Program-made: the position numbers and the translations under genes
Shown here: one piece after another, positions 1-6,265 of the stretch
Position numbering within the stretch: the first letter of the stretch is position 1
Layout: each line of letters opens with the position of its first letter
NCBI GenBank assembly: GCA_002358575.1
Contig: DEPD01000089.1
Coordinates: 1-26,470 of the forward strand
Direction: 5' to 3'
DNA: 26,470 bases
From: Lachnospiraceae bacterium UBA3401
GTDB lineage: Bacteria > Bacillota > Clostridia > Lachnospirales > Lachnospiraceae
Notes under the pieces: generated by a model
Told to the model about the DNA's origin: nothing
The model's input: only the letters and a program-made list of their open reading frames with translations
The model's database searches: none

Positions 1-27
1 CTTATATATTAGGAGGAGATATGGAAC

Positions 28-249
28 ATGGGATTGAATACAGTCGAAAAAATAAGGATCGCAGTAACCAGAGCCGGAAAAACAATGTATAGTGTGGCAG
101 AAGAAACAGGCCAGACACGGCAGAATTTTTCTAACAAACTGAAGCGGGGGGATTTTAAAGAGTCGGAATTGAGGGCGATCGCTGAATCGGTTGGATGTGA
201 ATTAAAAATTTCGTTCATAGACAAAGAAACCGGGGAAGAAGTGGGATAA
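28..249 (+). CDS. Small HTH (XRE-like) DNA-binding protein
   Basis: A 73-residue protein with a helix-turn-helix of the Cro/CI type: residues 6-50 read as EKIRIAVTRAGKT followed by a helix pair ending in RQNFSNKLKRGDFKESEL. That layout, a short N-terminal helix, then SVAEETG, QTRQNFSNKLKRG and a closing helix, is typical of stand-alone XRE regulators on Firmicute mobile elements. The ATG at 28 follows AGGAGGAG (11-18) at good spacing. It heads a close run of small genes (271-387, 400-663). A role as a regulator of the element is inference; no operator was recognised because the upstream sequence is cut off. Confidence 0.7.
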   Translation: MGLNTVEKIRIAVTRAGKTMYSVAEETGQTRQNFSNKLKRGDFKESELRAIAESVGCELKISFIDKETGEEVG

Positions 250-270
250 AATTTCGAAGGAGAAAACACA

Positions 271-387
271 ATGTATTTTAAATATTTGAAAGACGCTATG
301 AAATATGCAGAAAAGCATTTAAAGGGTAAGCATTATGTTTACCGTTATGACAATGATATGAAAATGTATTATATTAGTCCAGTTTAG
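271..387 (+). CDS. Small hypothetical protein, 38 aa
   Basis: A short reading frame coding for a 38-residue basic, tyrosine-rich peptide beginning MYFKYLKDAMKYAEKHLKG and ending MYYISPV. It has a clear ribosome binding site (GAAGGAG, 256-262), starts 21 bp after the HTH gene and ends 12 bp before the next gene, which has its own GAGGGGG site. The tight packing and good start signal make it likely to be translated. The N-terminal half can form an amphipathic helix. I do not recognise a family, and length alone makes it uncertain. Confidence 0.45.
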   Translation: MYFKYLKDAMKYAEKHLKGKHYVYRYDNDMKMYYISPV

Positions 388-399
388 AGGGGGCGCAGT

Positions 400-663
400 A
401 TGAAAACAGAGGATAGACAGAAAATAATAGCTGCATATCGGCACGGAGATATTCGGACAGATAGCGATATTTTTGATCTGGCTGAATCGCTGGGGGATTC
501 TGAAAAAGCTGTTAGAGAAGTTGTATTTCAGGAAATGGCAGCCAGAACACATTGCGCCGGATGTAAAAACATAGGATCAAGATTTTTCAATTCCCCGGCC
601 TGGCCGTGTTCAAAATGCACCCGCCGCGATCCTGAATTGAAAGATATGTTTGAACCGGAATAA
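400..663 (+). CDS. Small zinc-ribbon-like hypothetical protein, 87 aa
   Basis: An 87-residue acidic protein with two CxxC pairs: HCAGC near residues 51-55 and PCSKC near residues 69-73, spaced as in a small zinc ribbon. The N-terminal half (EDRQKIIAAYRHGDI, then a helix ending in EKAVREVVFQEMAA) is helical. The ATG at 400 follows AGAGGGGG (387-394). It is the third gene of the run that starts with the HTH protein. Zinc binding is inferred from cysteine spacing. A nucleic-acid or protein-binding role would be normal for this architecture, but nothing here assigns one. Confidence 0.6.
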   Translation: MKTEDRQKIIAAYRHGDIRTDSDIFDLAESLGDSEKAVREVVFQEMAARTHCAGCKNIGSRFFNSPAWPCSKCTRRDPELKDMFEPE

Positions 664-675
664 AAACAGGAAAAA

Positions 676-856
676 CCGCTGAAAACGTGGCTTTTTCTTT
701 TCCTAGTTACTCACATAGACGGGAGCCGTACCACCGTGTATGTAAGGATAGCCTATCCTTACATACTCAACTAGTAGGTAGTCCAGTCGCACCGATTTGG
801 TGTAAGTAGCCCTCCCTCCTTAGGGTCGTCCGTTCTTTGTTCATCACAATTATTTT
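676..856 (+). ncRNA. yjdF motif RNA (azaaromatic-sensing riboswitch) leader
   Basis: The 207-bp gap before yjdF is not coding and is highly structured. It holds a perfect inverted repeat with 14-bp arms around one base (738-751 and 753-766, GTATGTAAGGATAG and its complement), preceded by ACGGGAGCCG and followed by CACC-GATTT-GGTG (789-802) and CCCT...AGGG elements before the yjdF Shine-Dalgarno at 857-863. YjdF genes of Firmicutes are known to be preceded by the yjdF motif RNA, a riboswitch that binds diverse azaaromatic compounds. The assignment rests on the downstream gene plus visible structure. I cannot score the covariance model here, so the exact ends are approximate. Confidence 0.7.
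738..766. repeat. Perfect inverted repeat, 14-bp arms
   Basis: Arms 738-751 and 753-766 are exact reverse complements with one base between them. As RNA this would be a long hairpin closed by a few unpaired bases. It lies inside the yjdF leader and is most simply a variable-length stem of that riboswitch. Confidence 0.8.
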
Positions 857-870
857 AAGGAGGAATTTTC

Positions 871-1287
871 ATGGACAAAGTATCGGGAAAGTTGACAGTA
901 TTTTTTGAAGAACCCTTTTGGGTGGGAGTGTTTGAACGTGTATCAGATGGAAAGTTATCCGTGTGTAAGGTTACGTTTGGGGCAGAACCAAAAGACTATG
1001 AAATATATGATTTCGTTCTGAAAAATTACTATCGGCTGCGATTTAGTTCGGCTGTGTCAACTGATGTAAAAGAAGTTGGTCACAATCCTAAACGGGTACA
1101 GCGTGAAGTACGGAAGCAGATACAAAATACCGGAATAGGTACAAAATCGCAACAGGTTTTGAAATTACAGCAGGAGCAGTTGAAAACTGAACGCAAGACT
1201 GTGAGCCGGGAACAACGGGAAGCGGAGAGACAGCGGCAGTTTGAACTGAAACAGCAGAAAAGGAAAGAGAAACATAGGGGCAGGTGA
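871..1287 (+). CDS. yjdF: YjdF family protein (DUF2992)
   Basis: A 138-residue protein. The N-terminal part (residues 1-70) has the YjdF hallmark GKLTVFFEEPFWVGVFERV, followed by YEIYDFVLKNYYRLRFS. The C-terminal 60 residues are a charged Q/E/K/R-rich helix, which is also usual in this family. The ATG at 871 follows AAGGAGGAA (857-865). YjdF proteins are of unknown biochemical function; their link to an azaaromatic-binding riboswitch suggests a part in handling toxic heteroaromatic compounds. The structured leader immediately upstream supports both calls. A tautomerase-like gene follows within 51 bp and may share the transcript. Confidence 0.9.
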   Translation: MDKVSGKLTVFFEEPFWVGVFERVSDGKLSVCKVTFGAEPKDYEIYDFVLKNYYRLRFSSAVSTDVKEVGHNPKRVQREVRKQIQNTGIGTKSQQVLKLQQEQLKTERKTVSREQREAERQRQFELKQQKRKEKHRGR

Positions 1288-1337
1288 TATTGCCCCAATT
1301 GTGTTGAACTTGTAATTGGAAAGTGGGGAAAGTGGAA

Positions 1338-1547
1338 ATGCCATATATTACAGTCGAAAGTGGAGCATTATCGGATGAGCAAAAAGAACTGCTAATTAAG
1401 CGATTGACAGAAGTTTCTTCTGAGATTATGAAAGTACCACAGGAGTTTTTTGTTACCACAATTAAAGAGGTATCTGATAAAAATTTTGGTATTGGTGGAA
1501 AAACGATTGATAAGGTTAAAGAAGAATATATAAAGAATCATCAATAG
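1338..1547 (+). CDS. 4-oxalocrotonate tautomerase family protein
   Basis: A 69-residue tautomerase-superfamily protein starting MPYITVESGALSDEQKELL, so that Pro-1, the catalytic base of 4-oxalocrotonate tautomerase, becomes N-terminal after methionine removal. For this reason the ATG at 1338 is chosen over an upstream ATG at 1323 that would add five residues before the proline. The rest, with the helix to VSSEIMKV and the strand FFVTTIKEV, fits the beta-alpha-beta 4-OT fold and its usual 60-70 residue length. The substrate is unknown. Its place after yjdF suggests co-expression in response to the same riboswitch ligand, which is inference. Confidence 0.85.
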   Translation: MPYITVESGALSDEQKELLIKRLTEVSSEIMKVPQEFFVTTIKEVSDKNFGIGGKTIDKVKEEYIKNHQ

Positions 1548-1652
1548 CTGTTTACAAATATGTGAACGATAGTTTAGGAATGGTGGATAATTCTTTAATG
1601 GTTATGTAAATGACAATAAAAAGAAGTTTTGCTTTTGAGGAGAAATATTACA

Positions 1653-2450
1653 ATGGATAATCTAAAAAGATTGGAATTAGAATATGAAGGAATAAGGGGA
1701 ACTATTTTAGATTATACTTCTGAGGGTAATATAGTTAGTTTTTTAGATGGTTTGAAAAAACAAATTGATATAAAAGATATAGAAGCAATAACCTATTATA
1801 TTAACGAAATATGTGCTTGGTATGAGAAGAATATAAATCAGATATATGAGAATGAGTTTGTTGTGGATCCGTCAGCACATGATAGAAATAAAAAGATATT
1901 AGAAGAAATTCAAGCCGAATTTCAAATGAAGAAAAAAATAGGGAAAGGGGAAAAGAAAATGTATTCAAAAATTTTTTTGAGTCATAATTCATTTGATAAA
2001 AAATATGGTGATGCTATAAGAAATCTTTTAATGAGCTTAGGGTTAAGAAAAGAGCAATTGATATATACTACACATCCCTTACATAAGATTCCGGCAGGTA
2101 ATAACATTTTTGAGTATTTAAAACAAAATATACAGAAAGATATTTTTGTCATTTTTCTTTGGTCGAATGAGTACTTAAAAAGTGCAGCATGTTTAAATGA
2201 AATGGGGGCAGCATGGATAGTCGAAAGTGATTATATAAATATGTATACTCCAGACTTTGATTTTAATAACCCACAATATCATAATTGTGCGGTTGATGTT
2301 AGGCAAATGGGGGTAGTATTAAAGAATGATGAACATTGTAAAATGGGAATGGTGGAATTGAAACAGAAGCTTATTCAAAATTTAGGATTAGAAATAGATG
2401 AGCAGGAATGGATATACAGCTTAGATGAATTTATGAAAAACATTAAATAG
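1653..2450 (+). CDS. TIR-domain protein with helical N-terminal region
   Basis: A 265-residue protein. Residues 1-100 are mostly helical and charged with no recognised family. Residues 103-245 form a TIR domain: the first strand MYSKIFLSHNSFDKKYGD (103-120), the loop KIPAGNNIFEYL, the strand DIFVIFLWSNEYLKS (163-177), and CLNEMGAAW (180-188), where Glu183 sits at the position of the NAD+-cleaving glutamate of catalytic TIR domains. The ATG at 1653 follows GAGGAGA (1637-1643). The next gene begins 12 bp downstream, giving a two-gene unit. Bacterial TIR proteins commonly act as NAD+-degrading or signal-making effectors in phage defence; that role is inferred here. The gene is much more AT-rich than its neighbours. 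Confidence 0.85.
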   Translation: MDNLKRLELEYEGIRGTILDYTSEGNIVSFLDGLKKQIDIKDIEAITYYINEICAWYEKNINQIYENEFVVDPSAHDRNKKILEEIQAEFQMKKKIGKGEKKMYSKIFLSHNSFDKKYGDAIRNLLMSLGLRKEQLIYTTHPLHKIPAGNNIFEYLKQNIQKDIFVIFLWSNEYLKSAACLNEMGAAWIVESDYINMYTPDFDFNNPQYHNCAVDVRQMGVVLKNDEHCKMGMVELKQKLIQNLGLEIDEQEWIYSLDEFMKNIK

Positions 2451-2462
2451 GGGAGAATAGTT

Positions 2463-2945
2463 ATGGAGCAGAGAGAAATTCAAGTATTAGAGGAGTTGGC
2501 AAAGAGTTTATCTTTATTATCTACAAAAGGAACGGTTACAGCTACCGAAGCCAAAATAAAAGCTATTCAGGTAGAAAAGGATATTGAAAAAATTAGAAAT
2601 CAGTATGATGAGATTATCAATGAATTAATAGCAGAACGTGCAGAGGCGATTCGTATTGCACAGGTATACAAAAATGAAATGGAACGTTATGTAATTAGTG
2701 ATAGCGATATTGAACATTTGCATAATACCGTAGAGTTAGTATTAGATATTATTAAAGAGATGAGTCCAGATACAGATGTAGCAATGTATCAGCAATTAAA
2801 AGAGTTGATTTGTGTTGATGTTTTAAAAGCGATTCAACTTTTGGGATTTAATTATAAGGAGGCTATAGGTGAACCGTTAACGCAATTATGTGCAAATGCT
2901 ATATTAAATAAAACTAAAAATGCTAGTCCAAATAGAAAGAGATAA
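2463..2945 (+). CDS. Helical/coiled-coil protein paired with TIR gene, 160 aa
   Basis: A 160-residue, strongly helical protein. Residues 20-85 have a heptad-like run (AKIKAIQVEKDIEKIRNQYD onward) that predicts a coiled coil; the rest is a helical bundle-like region with a short basic tail (SPNRKR). No family, membrane segment or catalytic motif is recognised. The start has GGGGAGA (2451-2457) upstream, and the gene is separated from the TIR gene by only 12 bp with no terminator. The pairing suggests that it senses the trigger for, scaffolds or inhibits the TIR effector, but that is inference from context. It is the last gene of element 1. Confidence 0.6.
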   Translation: MEQREIQVLEELAKSLSLLSTKGTVTATEAKIKAIQVEKDIEKIRNQYDEIINELIAERAEAIRIAQVYKNEMERYVISDSDIEHLHNTVELVLDIIKEMSPDTDVAMYQQLKELICVDVLKAIQLLGFNYKEAIGEPLTQLCANAILNKTKNASPNRKR

Positions 2946-2955
2946 AGAGATTTTG

Positions 2956-2973
2956 TGATACCCGTATGATACC
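2956..2973. repeat. Putative integrase arm-type sites of element 1 (right end)
   Basis: Two direct copies of TGATACC (2956-2962 and 2967-2973) with an 11-bp period. The pair starts 121 bp before the core at 3077, exactly matching the distance from the TGGGTAC pair (22907) to the core at 23028. Arm sites bound by the N-terminal domain of tyrosine integrases are expected in this position. Confidence 0.6.
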
Positions 2974-3076
2974 TGTTTGCTCTGAAACTGTAAATACGGC
3001 GTAAAATATGGATATTATGGCGATAAAATTCCTTAAAAGTCAATCAAATATTTAATAATTATGTTAAAGTAATAGG

Positions 3077-3088
3077 GAGTTCGAGTGA
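3077..3088. other. att core, junction of elements 1 and 2
   Basis: GAGTTCGAGTGA here is identical to 23028-23039; the flanks differ immediately on both sides. It lies between the arm-like repeats of element 1 (2956-2973) and element 2 (3149-3167) and next to the repressor/excisionase/integrase module. A 12-bp identity between two junction regions of about 150 bp has a chance of roughly one in a thousand under even base composition. The target gene is not visible. It could be a gene 3' end, read as GAG TTC GAG TGA, but that cannot be tested here. Confidence 0.7.
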
Positions 3089-3095
3089 GAGGGTA

Positions 3096-3139
3096 AATCC
3101 CCGCAAGTCTTGAAAAATCAAGGCTTGCGGGGATTTTTT
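3096..3139. terminator. Bidirectional rho-independent terminator
   Basis: An 18-bp stem (3096-3113 with 3118-3135, one G-U pair) with an AAAA loop and a following T-run (TTTTAATT). It lies downstream of the minus-strand XRE gene that ends at 3174 and between it and plus-strand element 1. A TAAA before the stem gives a weaker T-tract on the minus strand. Confidence 0.85.
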
Positions 3140-3148
3140 AATTGGCGG

Positions 3149-3167
3149 TGGGTACGATTTGGGTACA
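3149..3167. repeat. Putative integrase arm-type sites of element 2 (left end)
   Basis: TGGGTAC at 3149-3155 and 3160-3166, direct, 11-bp period. The same motif pair with the same period is at 22907-22924 near the other end of the element. The distance from the core start is 72 bp, against 71 bp for the equivalent TGGCAAC pair of element 3. Confidence 0.65.
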
Positions 3168-3173
3168 GATTTT

Positions 3174-3734
3174 TTAATTCAGATTATTGTTTATCAAACG
3201 GTGTTCAGTATCCTCCATAACTTGGTCATGGAGCTTCTGGATACTGAGGTCGAAAAAAGTATTTCCGCTTTGTTCGGGGTAAGTGTCCATCCAGCGGTCA
3301 TAATCCGTTTCGGCTTTAATGAGAGCCTCCCCACGTTTTTTTGCATCTTTGATTTCATTGCATTTTTCTATATCTTCTAAAAATTTCTCGTAACGCTGGC
3401 ACCATGCCTTCATCAGCGTCAGGGTTTCAAAACGTATTCCAACTGTATCATTGCCTTCTTCGTCTTTGCACGCAAAAAGATGTCCGTTGTACTGCCGGGC
3501 AATCTGGAATAAGCGGTGCATTGCTTTAATCATGTCAAAATCGGAATTTTCCAGTACCTCCGGATTGACGGCAAGGGCATTTGCTATTTTTTCAAGGGAT
3601 GATGGTTTGGGATTGCGTCTGCCGCTTTCGTAAGCACGGATATAGGCTTCGCTTGCACCAACTAATTCGCCTAATTGTTTCTGGGTAAGACCACGCTCTT
3701 TGCGGATGCGGCGTATATTTTCTCCAACAGTCAT
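3174..3734 (-). CDS. XRE-family transcriptional regulator of element 2
   Basis: A 186-residue protein. Residues 4-60 are a Cro/CI helix-turn-helix (ENIRRIRKERGLTQKQLGEL, then SEAYIRAYESGRRNPKPSSL). Residues 70-180 are a helical C-terminal region with an acidic, aromatic stretch (KAETDYDRWMDTYPEQ) that is similar in plan to the C-terminal part of the XRE protein at 23216-23776. It is transcribed divergently from excisionase and integrase, the usual position of a repressor that controls excision. GGAGG (3741-3745, minus strand) precedes the ATG, and TATAAT on the minus strand (3779-3784) is a plausible -10. Its binding sites may be the repeats in the intergenic region. Confidence 0.85.
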   Translation of the reverse strand: MTVGENIRRIRKERGLTQKQLGELVGASEAYIRAYESGRRNPKPSSLEKIANALAVNPEVLENSDFDMIKAMHRLFQIARQYNGHLFACKDEEGNDTVGIRFETLTLMKAWCQRYEKFLEDIEKCNEIKDAKKRGEALIKAETDYDRWMDTYPEQSGNTFFDLSIQKLHDQVMEDTEHRLINNNLN

Positions 3735-3818
3735 AAGTCTGCCTCCTAAAATTTTAGTAGAGTTTTTGCACTAAATCAATTATATCACATAAAAAGGGAA
3801 AAATGAAGAAAAAAGATA

Positions 3819-3847
3819 TTGACAAGAAACAAAAGATACGATATGAT
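3819..3847 (+). promoter_or_regulatory. Promoter for excisionase-integrase operon of element 2
   Basis: A consensus -35 TTGACA (3819-3824), 17-bp spacer and TATGAT -10 (3842-3847), about 60 bp before the excisionase start. GAAACAAAAGATAC (3826-3839) lies between the two boxes and is repeated as GAAACATAAAGATAC at 3854-3868, with a partial third copy at 3875. These are candidate binding sites for the divergent XRE repressor or for the excisionase. Confidence 0.7.
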
Positions 3848-3905
3848 AAAAACGAAACATAAAGATACTATACAGAAACAAATATTAAGAAAGAGAGGAA
3901 ATAGT

Positions 3906-4100
3906 ATGAATGAAAAAATTTACTACAATGCAGAGGATATTTCCAAGATGCTCGGCGTGAGCATGGGAAAATCCTACAAGATTCTCAGAGAAATGAACAG
4001 GGATTTGTCAGGTAGGGGATTTCTTACAATTGCAGGCAAAATTCCCGTAGAGTATTTCAGGGAAAAATGGTATGGAGCAACAAAGGAGGCAAGCGTATGA
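3906..4100 (+). CDS. Excisionase-like small HTH protein
   Basis: A 64-residue protein with a winged-helix/MerR-like fold pattern: YYNAEDISKMLGVSMGKSY (residues 5-23), RILREMNRD-like recognition helix, and a C-terminal wing (RGFLTIAGKIPVEYF). This is typical of recombination directionality factors next to tyrosine integrases. ATG 3906 is chosen because GAGAGGA (3892-3898) precedes it; an upstream in-frame extension to 3819 would overlap the promoter. Its stop overlaps the integrase start (ATGA, 4097-4100), so the two are translationally coupled. The element 3 counterpart at 24113-24292 shares the SK..K.Y.I.RELN / G.LTVAG.V pattern. Confidence 0.8.
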   Translation: MNEKIYYNAEDISKMLGVSMGKSYKILREMNRDLSGRGFLTIAGKIPVEYFREKWYGATKEASV

Positions 4101-5176
4101 GCTGTAATGCAAAGAAAGATCCAAATGGTACTTGGAGAATACAGTACCGCTGGACGGGTTGGACAGGAGCAAAAAAGAAGTCGCAGAAAAGAGGGTTTAA
4201 AACAAAGAAGGAAGCGGAAGAATGGTATGCGCACTTTCTATTACAACAATCTTCTGATCCAACAATGACGCTGGCTGACTTTTGGGAGATTTACAAAGCG
4301 GATATGGAAAAGCGTCTGCGGAAAACAACCATGAAACAGAAAGAGTATGTGATGAATGACAAAGTGCTGCCTTACTTTGGCAAGACACCAATCAATGAAA
4401 TCACAGCACCTATGATAAGAAAGTGGCAGGGGGAAATGATGGAGAAAGGCTTTAAGCCTACTCATCTGAAAACCATACATAACCAGCTCAGTGCAATTTT
4501 GAATTATGCAGTCAATTTTTATGAGCTACGTTCTAATCCATGTCGGAAAGCAGGAAGTATGGGAAAGAGCAGGGCGGATGAAAGACCATATTGGACTTTG
4601 GAAGAATTTCAGAAGTTTTCGGATGCGATTATGGACAAGCAGGATTCGTGGGTTGCATTTCAGATTTTATTCTGGACTGGAATGCGTTTGGGAGAACTGC
4701 TTGCCCTTCAGATAAAAGACGTAAACTTTGAGGAAGGTACGATTACCGTTGATGAATCTCTTGCAAGGATTGACGGAGAGGATTTGATTACGCCTCCGAA
4801 AACGGAGAGTTCCATAAGGGTAATTACCATACATAAGGAATTACAGGAAGCAATCAAAGAGTATATTTCAACACTCTATCGGGCAAGAGCAGGCACACGT
4901 CTTTTTGCAGGAAGGACAAAGAGCTTCTTTGAGCATGAAATGGAGCGGGGGATAAAGCTGTCGGGAGTAAAAAAGATTACCGTCCATTGTACCCGACACA
5001 GCCATGCGAGTATGCTTGTGCAGATGGGGTTCAGTCCTGTTGAGATTGCAAAAAGGTTAGGGCATGGGAAAGTTACGACTACGATTGAAACATACTGCCA
5101 TCAGTCTATGGATGCACAGATTAAGATTGCAGACAGGCTTGGAAAAGTGGAGAGGGGTGAGGAAGGTGGCGTGTAA
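4097..5176 (+). CDS. int: Tyrosine recombinase (integrase) of element 2
   Basis: A 359-residue phage-type integrase. Residues 1-45 are a small arm-binding domain (DPNGTWRIQYRWTGW, then KKKSQKRGFKTKKEAEEW). Residues 57-150 are the SAM-like core-binding domain. The catalytic domain shows the expected residues: Arg197 (TGMRLGE), Lys235, His297 and Arg300 (VHCTRHSH), His323 (LGHGK) and Tyr333 (ETYCH). AAGGAGG (4083-4089) precedes ATG 4097, preferred over an upstream start at 4067 because of this site and the ATGA overlap with the excisionase. It should integrate and excise element 2 at the GAGTTCGAGTGA core, probably binding the TGGGTAC repeats at both ends. Confidence 0.95.
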   Translation: MSCNAKKDPNGTWRIQYRWTGWTGAKKKSQKRGFKTKKEAEEWYAHFLLQQSSDPTMTLADFWEIYKADMEKRLRKTTMKQKEYVMNDKVLPYFGKTPINEITAPMIRKWQGEMMEKGFKPTHLKTIHNQLSAILNYAVNFYELRSNPCRKAGSMGKSRADERPYWTLEEFQKFSDAIMDKQDSWVAFQILFWTGMRLGELLALQIKDVNFEEGTITVDESLARIDGEDLITPPKTESSIRVITIHKELQEAIKEYISTLYRARAGTRLFAGRTKSFFEHEMERGIKLSGVKKITVHCTRHSHASMLVQMGFSPVEIAKRLGHGKVTTTIETYCHQSMDAQIKIADRLGKVERGEEGGV

Positions 5177-5501
5177 ACGTGAGGACAGATTTCGGCGTAA
5201 TACAATTGCATTCTGGCTGAGTGATGAAGAAAAAGCACAAGCAGAAGCAAGAATTATATTATCAGGACTTCCTAAAGGAGATTATTACCGCAAAGCTATA
5301 TTAGGACAGGAAGTGATGGTAACTGCCGGAAATTATATGTCTAACAGAGTTGCAAAAGTTTTAGAGCAGATATTGGAGCATCTGAAAAATGGAAACACGG
5401 AAGATGAAGAATTACTGCTGGAACTGGTAAAGCAGTTGTTAGAAATCGGACAGAATGAAAATGCCCCTGCTGGTAACAGGGACATTTCAGAAACGGATTA
5501 G
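5166..5501 (+). CDS. Small RHH-like protein, possible MobC-type accessory factor
   Basis: A 111-residue protein. Residues 10-45 (NTIAFWLSDEEKAQAEARII then LPKGDYYRKAILGQEV) have the strand-helix-helix pattern of ribbon-helix-helix mobilization or partition accessory proteins: a strand ending in the phrase SDEE, a helix, the turn SGL, then a second helix. The C-terminal part is a leucine-rich helix (VLEQILEHL, ELLLELVKQLLEI). The GTG at 5166 overlaps the integrase stop and follows GAGGGGTGAGGAAG. Element 3 has an equivalent at 25449-25772 in the same position after int. A relaxosome role is inferred; direct evidence is limited to the fold pattern and position. Confidence 0.65.
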   Translation: MACKREDRFRRNTIAFWLSDEEKAQAEARIILSGLPKGDYYRKAILGQEVMVTAGNYMSNRVAKVLEQILEHLKNGNTEDEELLLELVKQLLEIGQNENAPAGNRDISETD

Positions 5502-5541
5502 ATTGTTGGCGCAATCTAATCTAAATAAATGTAAAAAGGAT

Positions 5542-5588
5542 AAGCCTCTTTACTTTTGTTATGCAGATTTATTATAACAGAGGCTTTT
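5542..5588 (+). terminator. Probable rho-independent terminator after RHH gene
   Basis: AAGCCTCT (5542-5549) pairs with AGAGGCTT (5579-5586), with an inner GTTAT/ATAAC stem (5558-5562, 5572-5576) and a short T-run. It lies between the integrase/RHH group and the primase gene, so the replication genes may need their own promoter or read-through. Confidence 0.6.
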
Positions 5589-5617
5589 CCAGATGAAAAG
5601 GAGGGAAGGCTGTAAAA

Positions 5618-6265
5618 TTGAATATTTTTTCAGAAGTAAAGGAACATCTGACTGCAAGGCAGGCGGCGGAGTTTTATGGTCTGAAAGTCAAAAGAAACGG
5701 GACTGCCTGCTGTCCGTTCCATGATGATAAGCACCCAAGCATGAAGATTGATAAAAATTATCACTGTTTTGCCTGTGGTGTCGGTGGAGATGCGATTGAT
5801 TATGTTTCCCGTATGTTTGGGTTGTCACAGTATGATGCGGCACTAAAGCTGATAGAGGATTTTGTACTGCCTATTGATACAAAAGGAAATAAAGATTTAA
5901 GCGTACAGGAAAAAGAACGTATCTGTAGAGAAAAGGCGGAGCGTGAAAGAATAGTTCATATTAAAAAGCGTTTTGAAAAATGGTGCAGTCAAACAATTGA
6001 TATGTTGAGAAATTGTATCTTGGAGATTGACAATGTAAATCATTTCCTTATTGGAAAGCCGCCTGACATTATTTTTTCGGAAGATTATGCACAGATGCTC
6101 CATGCAGAGCCACTTATCAATTACTGGCTGGATATTCTGTGTATGGGAGATATTTCAGAAAGACAAGAGTTGTTTTTAATGGATAGGAAGAAGGTGGAGG
6201 AAATTGCAGCAAAAGTCTGCACAAGCAGAAAACGAATTATGGGATGCAGTCGGGGAAGCGCTTGA
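5618..6265 (+). CDS. CHC2 zinc-finger primase-like protein
   Basis: A 215-residue protein with a DnaG-type CHC2 zinc finger at residues 20-60: Cys32, His35, Cys50 and Cys53 (CPFH ... CFAC), followed by GVGGDAIDYVSRMFGLSQYDAA. The C-terminal 130 residues are helical and contain no recognisable TOPRIM motif, so it is shorter than a full primase. The start is TTG at 5618 after AAGGAGGGAAGG (5598-5609); there is no ATG in a sensible place. The end overlaps the VapE-type gene by up to 62 nt in another frame. Such CHC2 proteins accompany VapE helicases on Firmicute islands and are taken to start element replication. Confidence 0.85.
   Translation: MNIFSEVKEHLTARQAAEFYGLKVKRNGTACCPFHDDKHPSMKIDKNYHCFACGVGGDAIDYVSRMFGLSQYDAALKLIEDFVLPIDTKGNKDLSVQEKERICREKAERERIVHIKKRFEKWCSQTIDMLRNCILEIDNVNHFLIGKPPDIIFSEDYAQMLHAEPLINYWLDILCMGDISERQELFLMDRKKVEEIAAKVCTSRKRIMGCSRGSA

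Larger units (their letters stand above)
1..3088. mobile_element. Right-hand part of integrative element 1 (partial)
   Basis: This stretch is inferred to be the right end of an integrative element whose left end lies outside the window. The boundary is the 12-bp core GAGTTCGAGTGA at 3077-3088, which recurs at 23028-23039. A pair of TGATACC repeats with 11-bp period begins 121 bp before the core, the same distance as the TGGGTAC pair at the right end of element 2. The gene content is accessory: a small HTH protein, yjdF with a leader RNA, a tautomerase-like gene and a TIR cassette. No integrase of this element is visible here, so its identity as an independent element is an inference from the end geometry alone. 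Confidence 0.6.

Noticed and set aside
3077..3088. att core as the 3' end of a tRNA (TTCGAGT resembles a T-loop)
   Set aside because: The bases after TTCGAGT cannot form the T-stem with the GAG before it, and no acceptor or anticodon arm is present.
3819..3905. N-terminal extension of the element 2 excisionase
   Set aside because: This in-frame stretch contains the -35/-10 promoter and has no ribosome binding site; the ATG at 3906 does.
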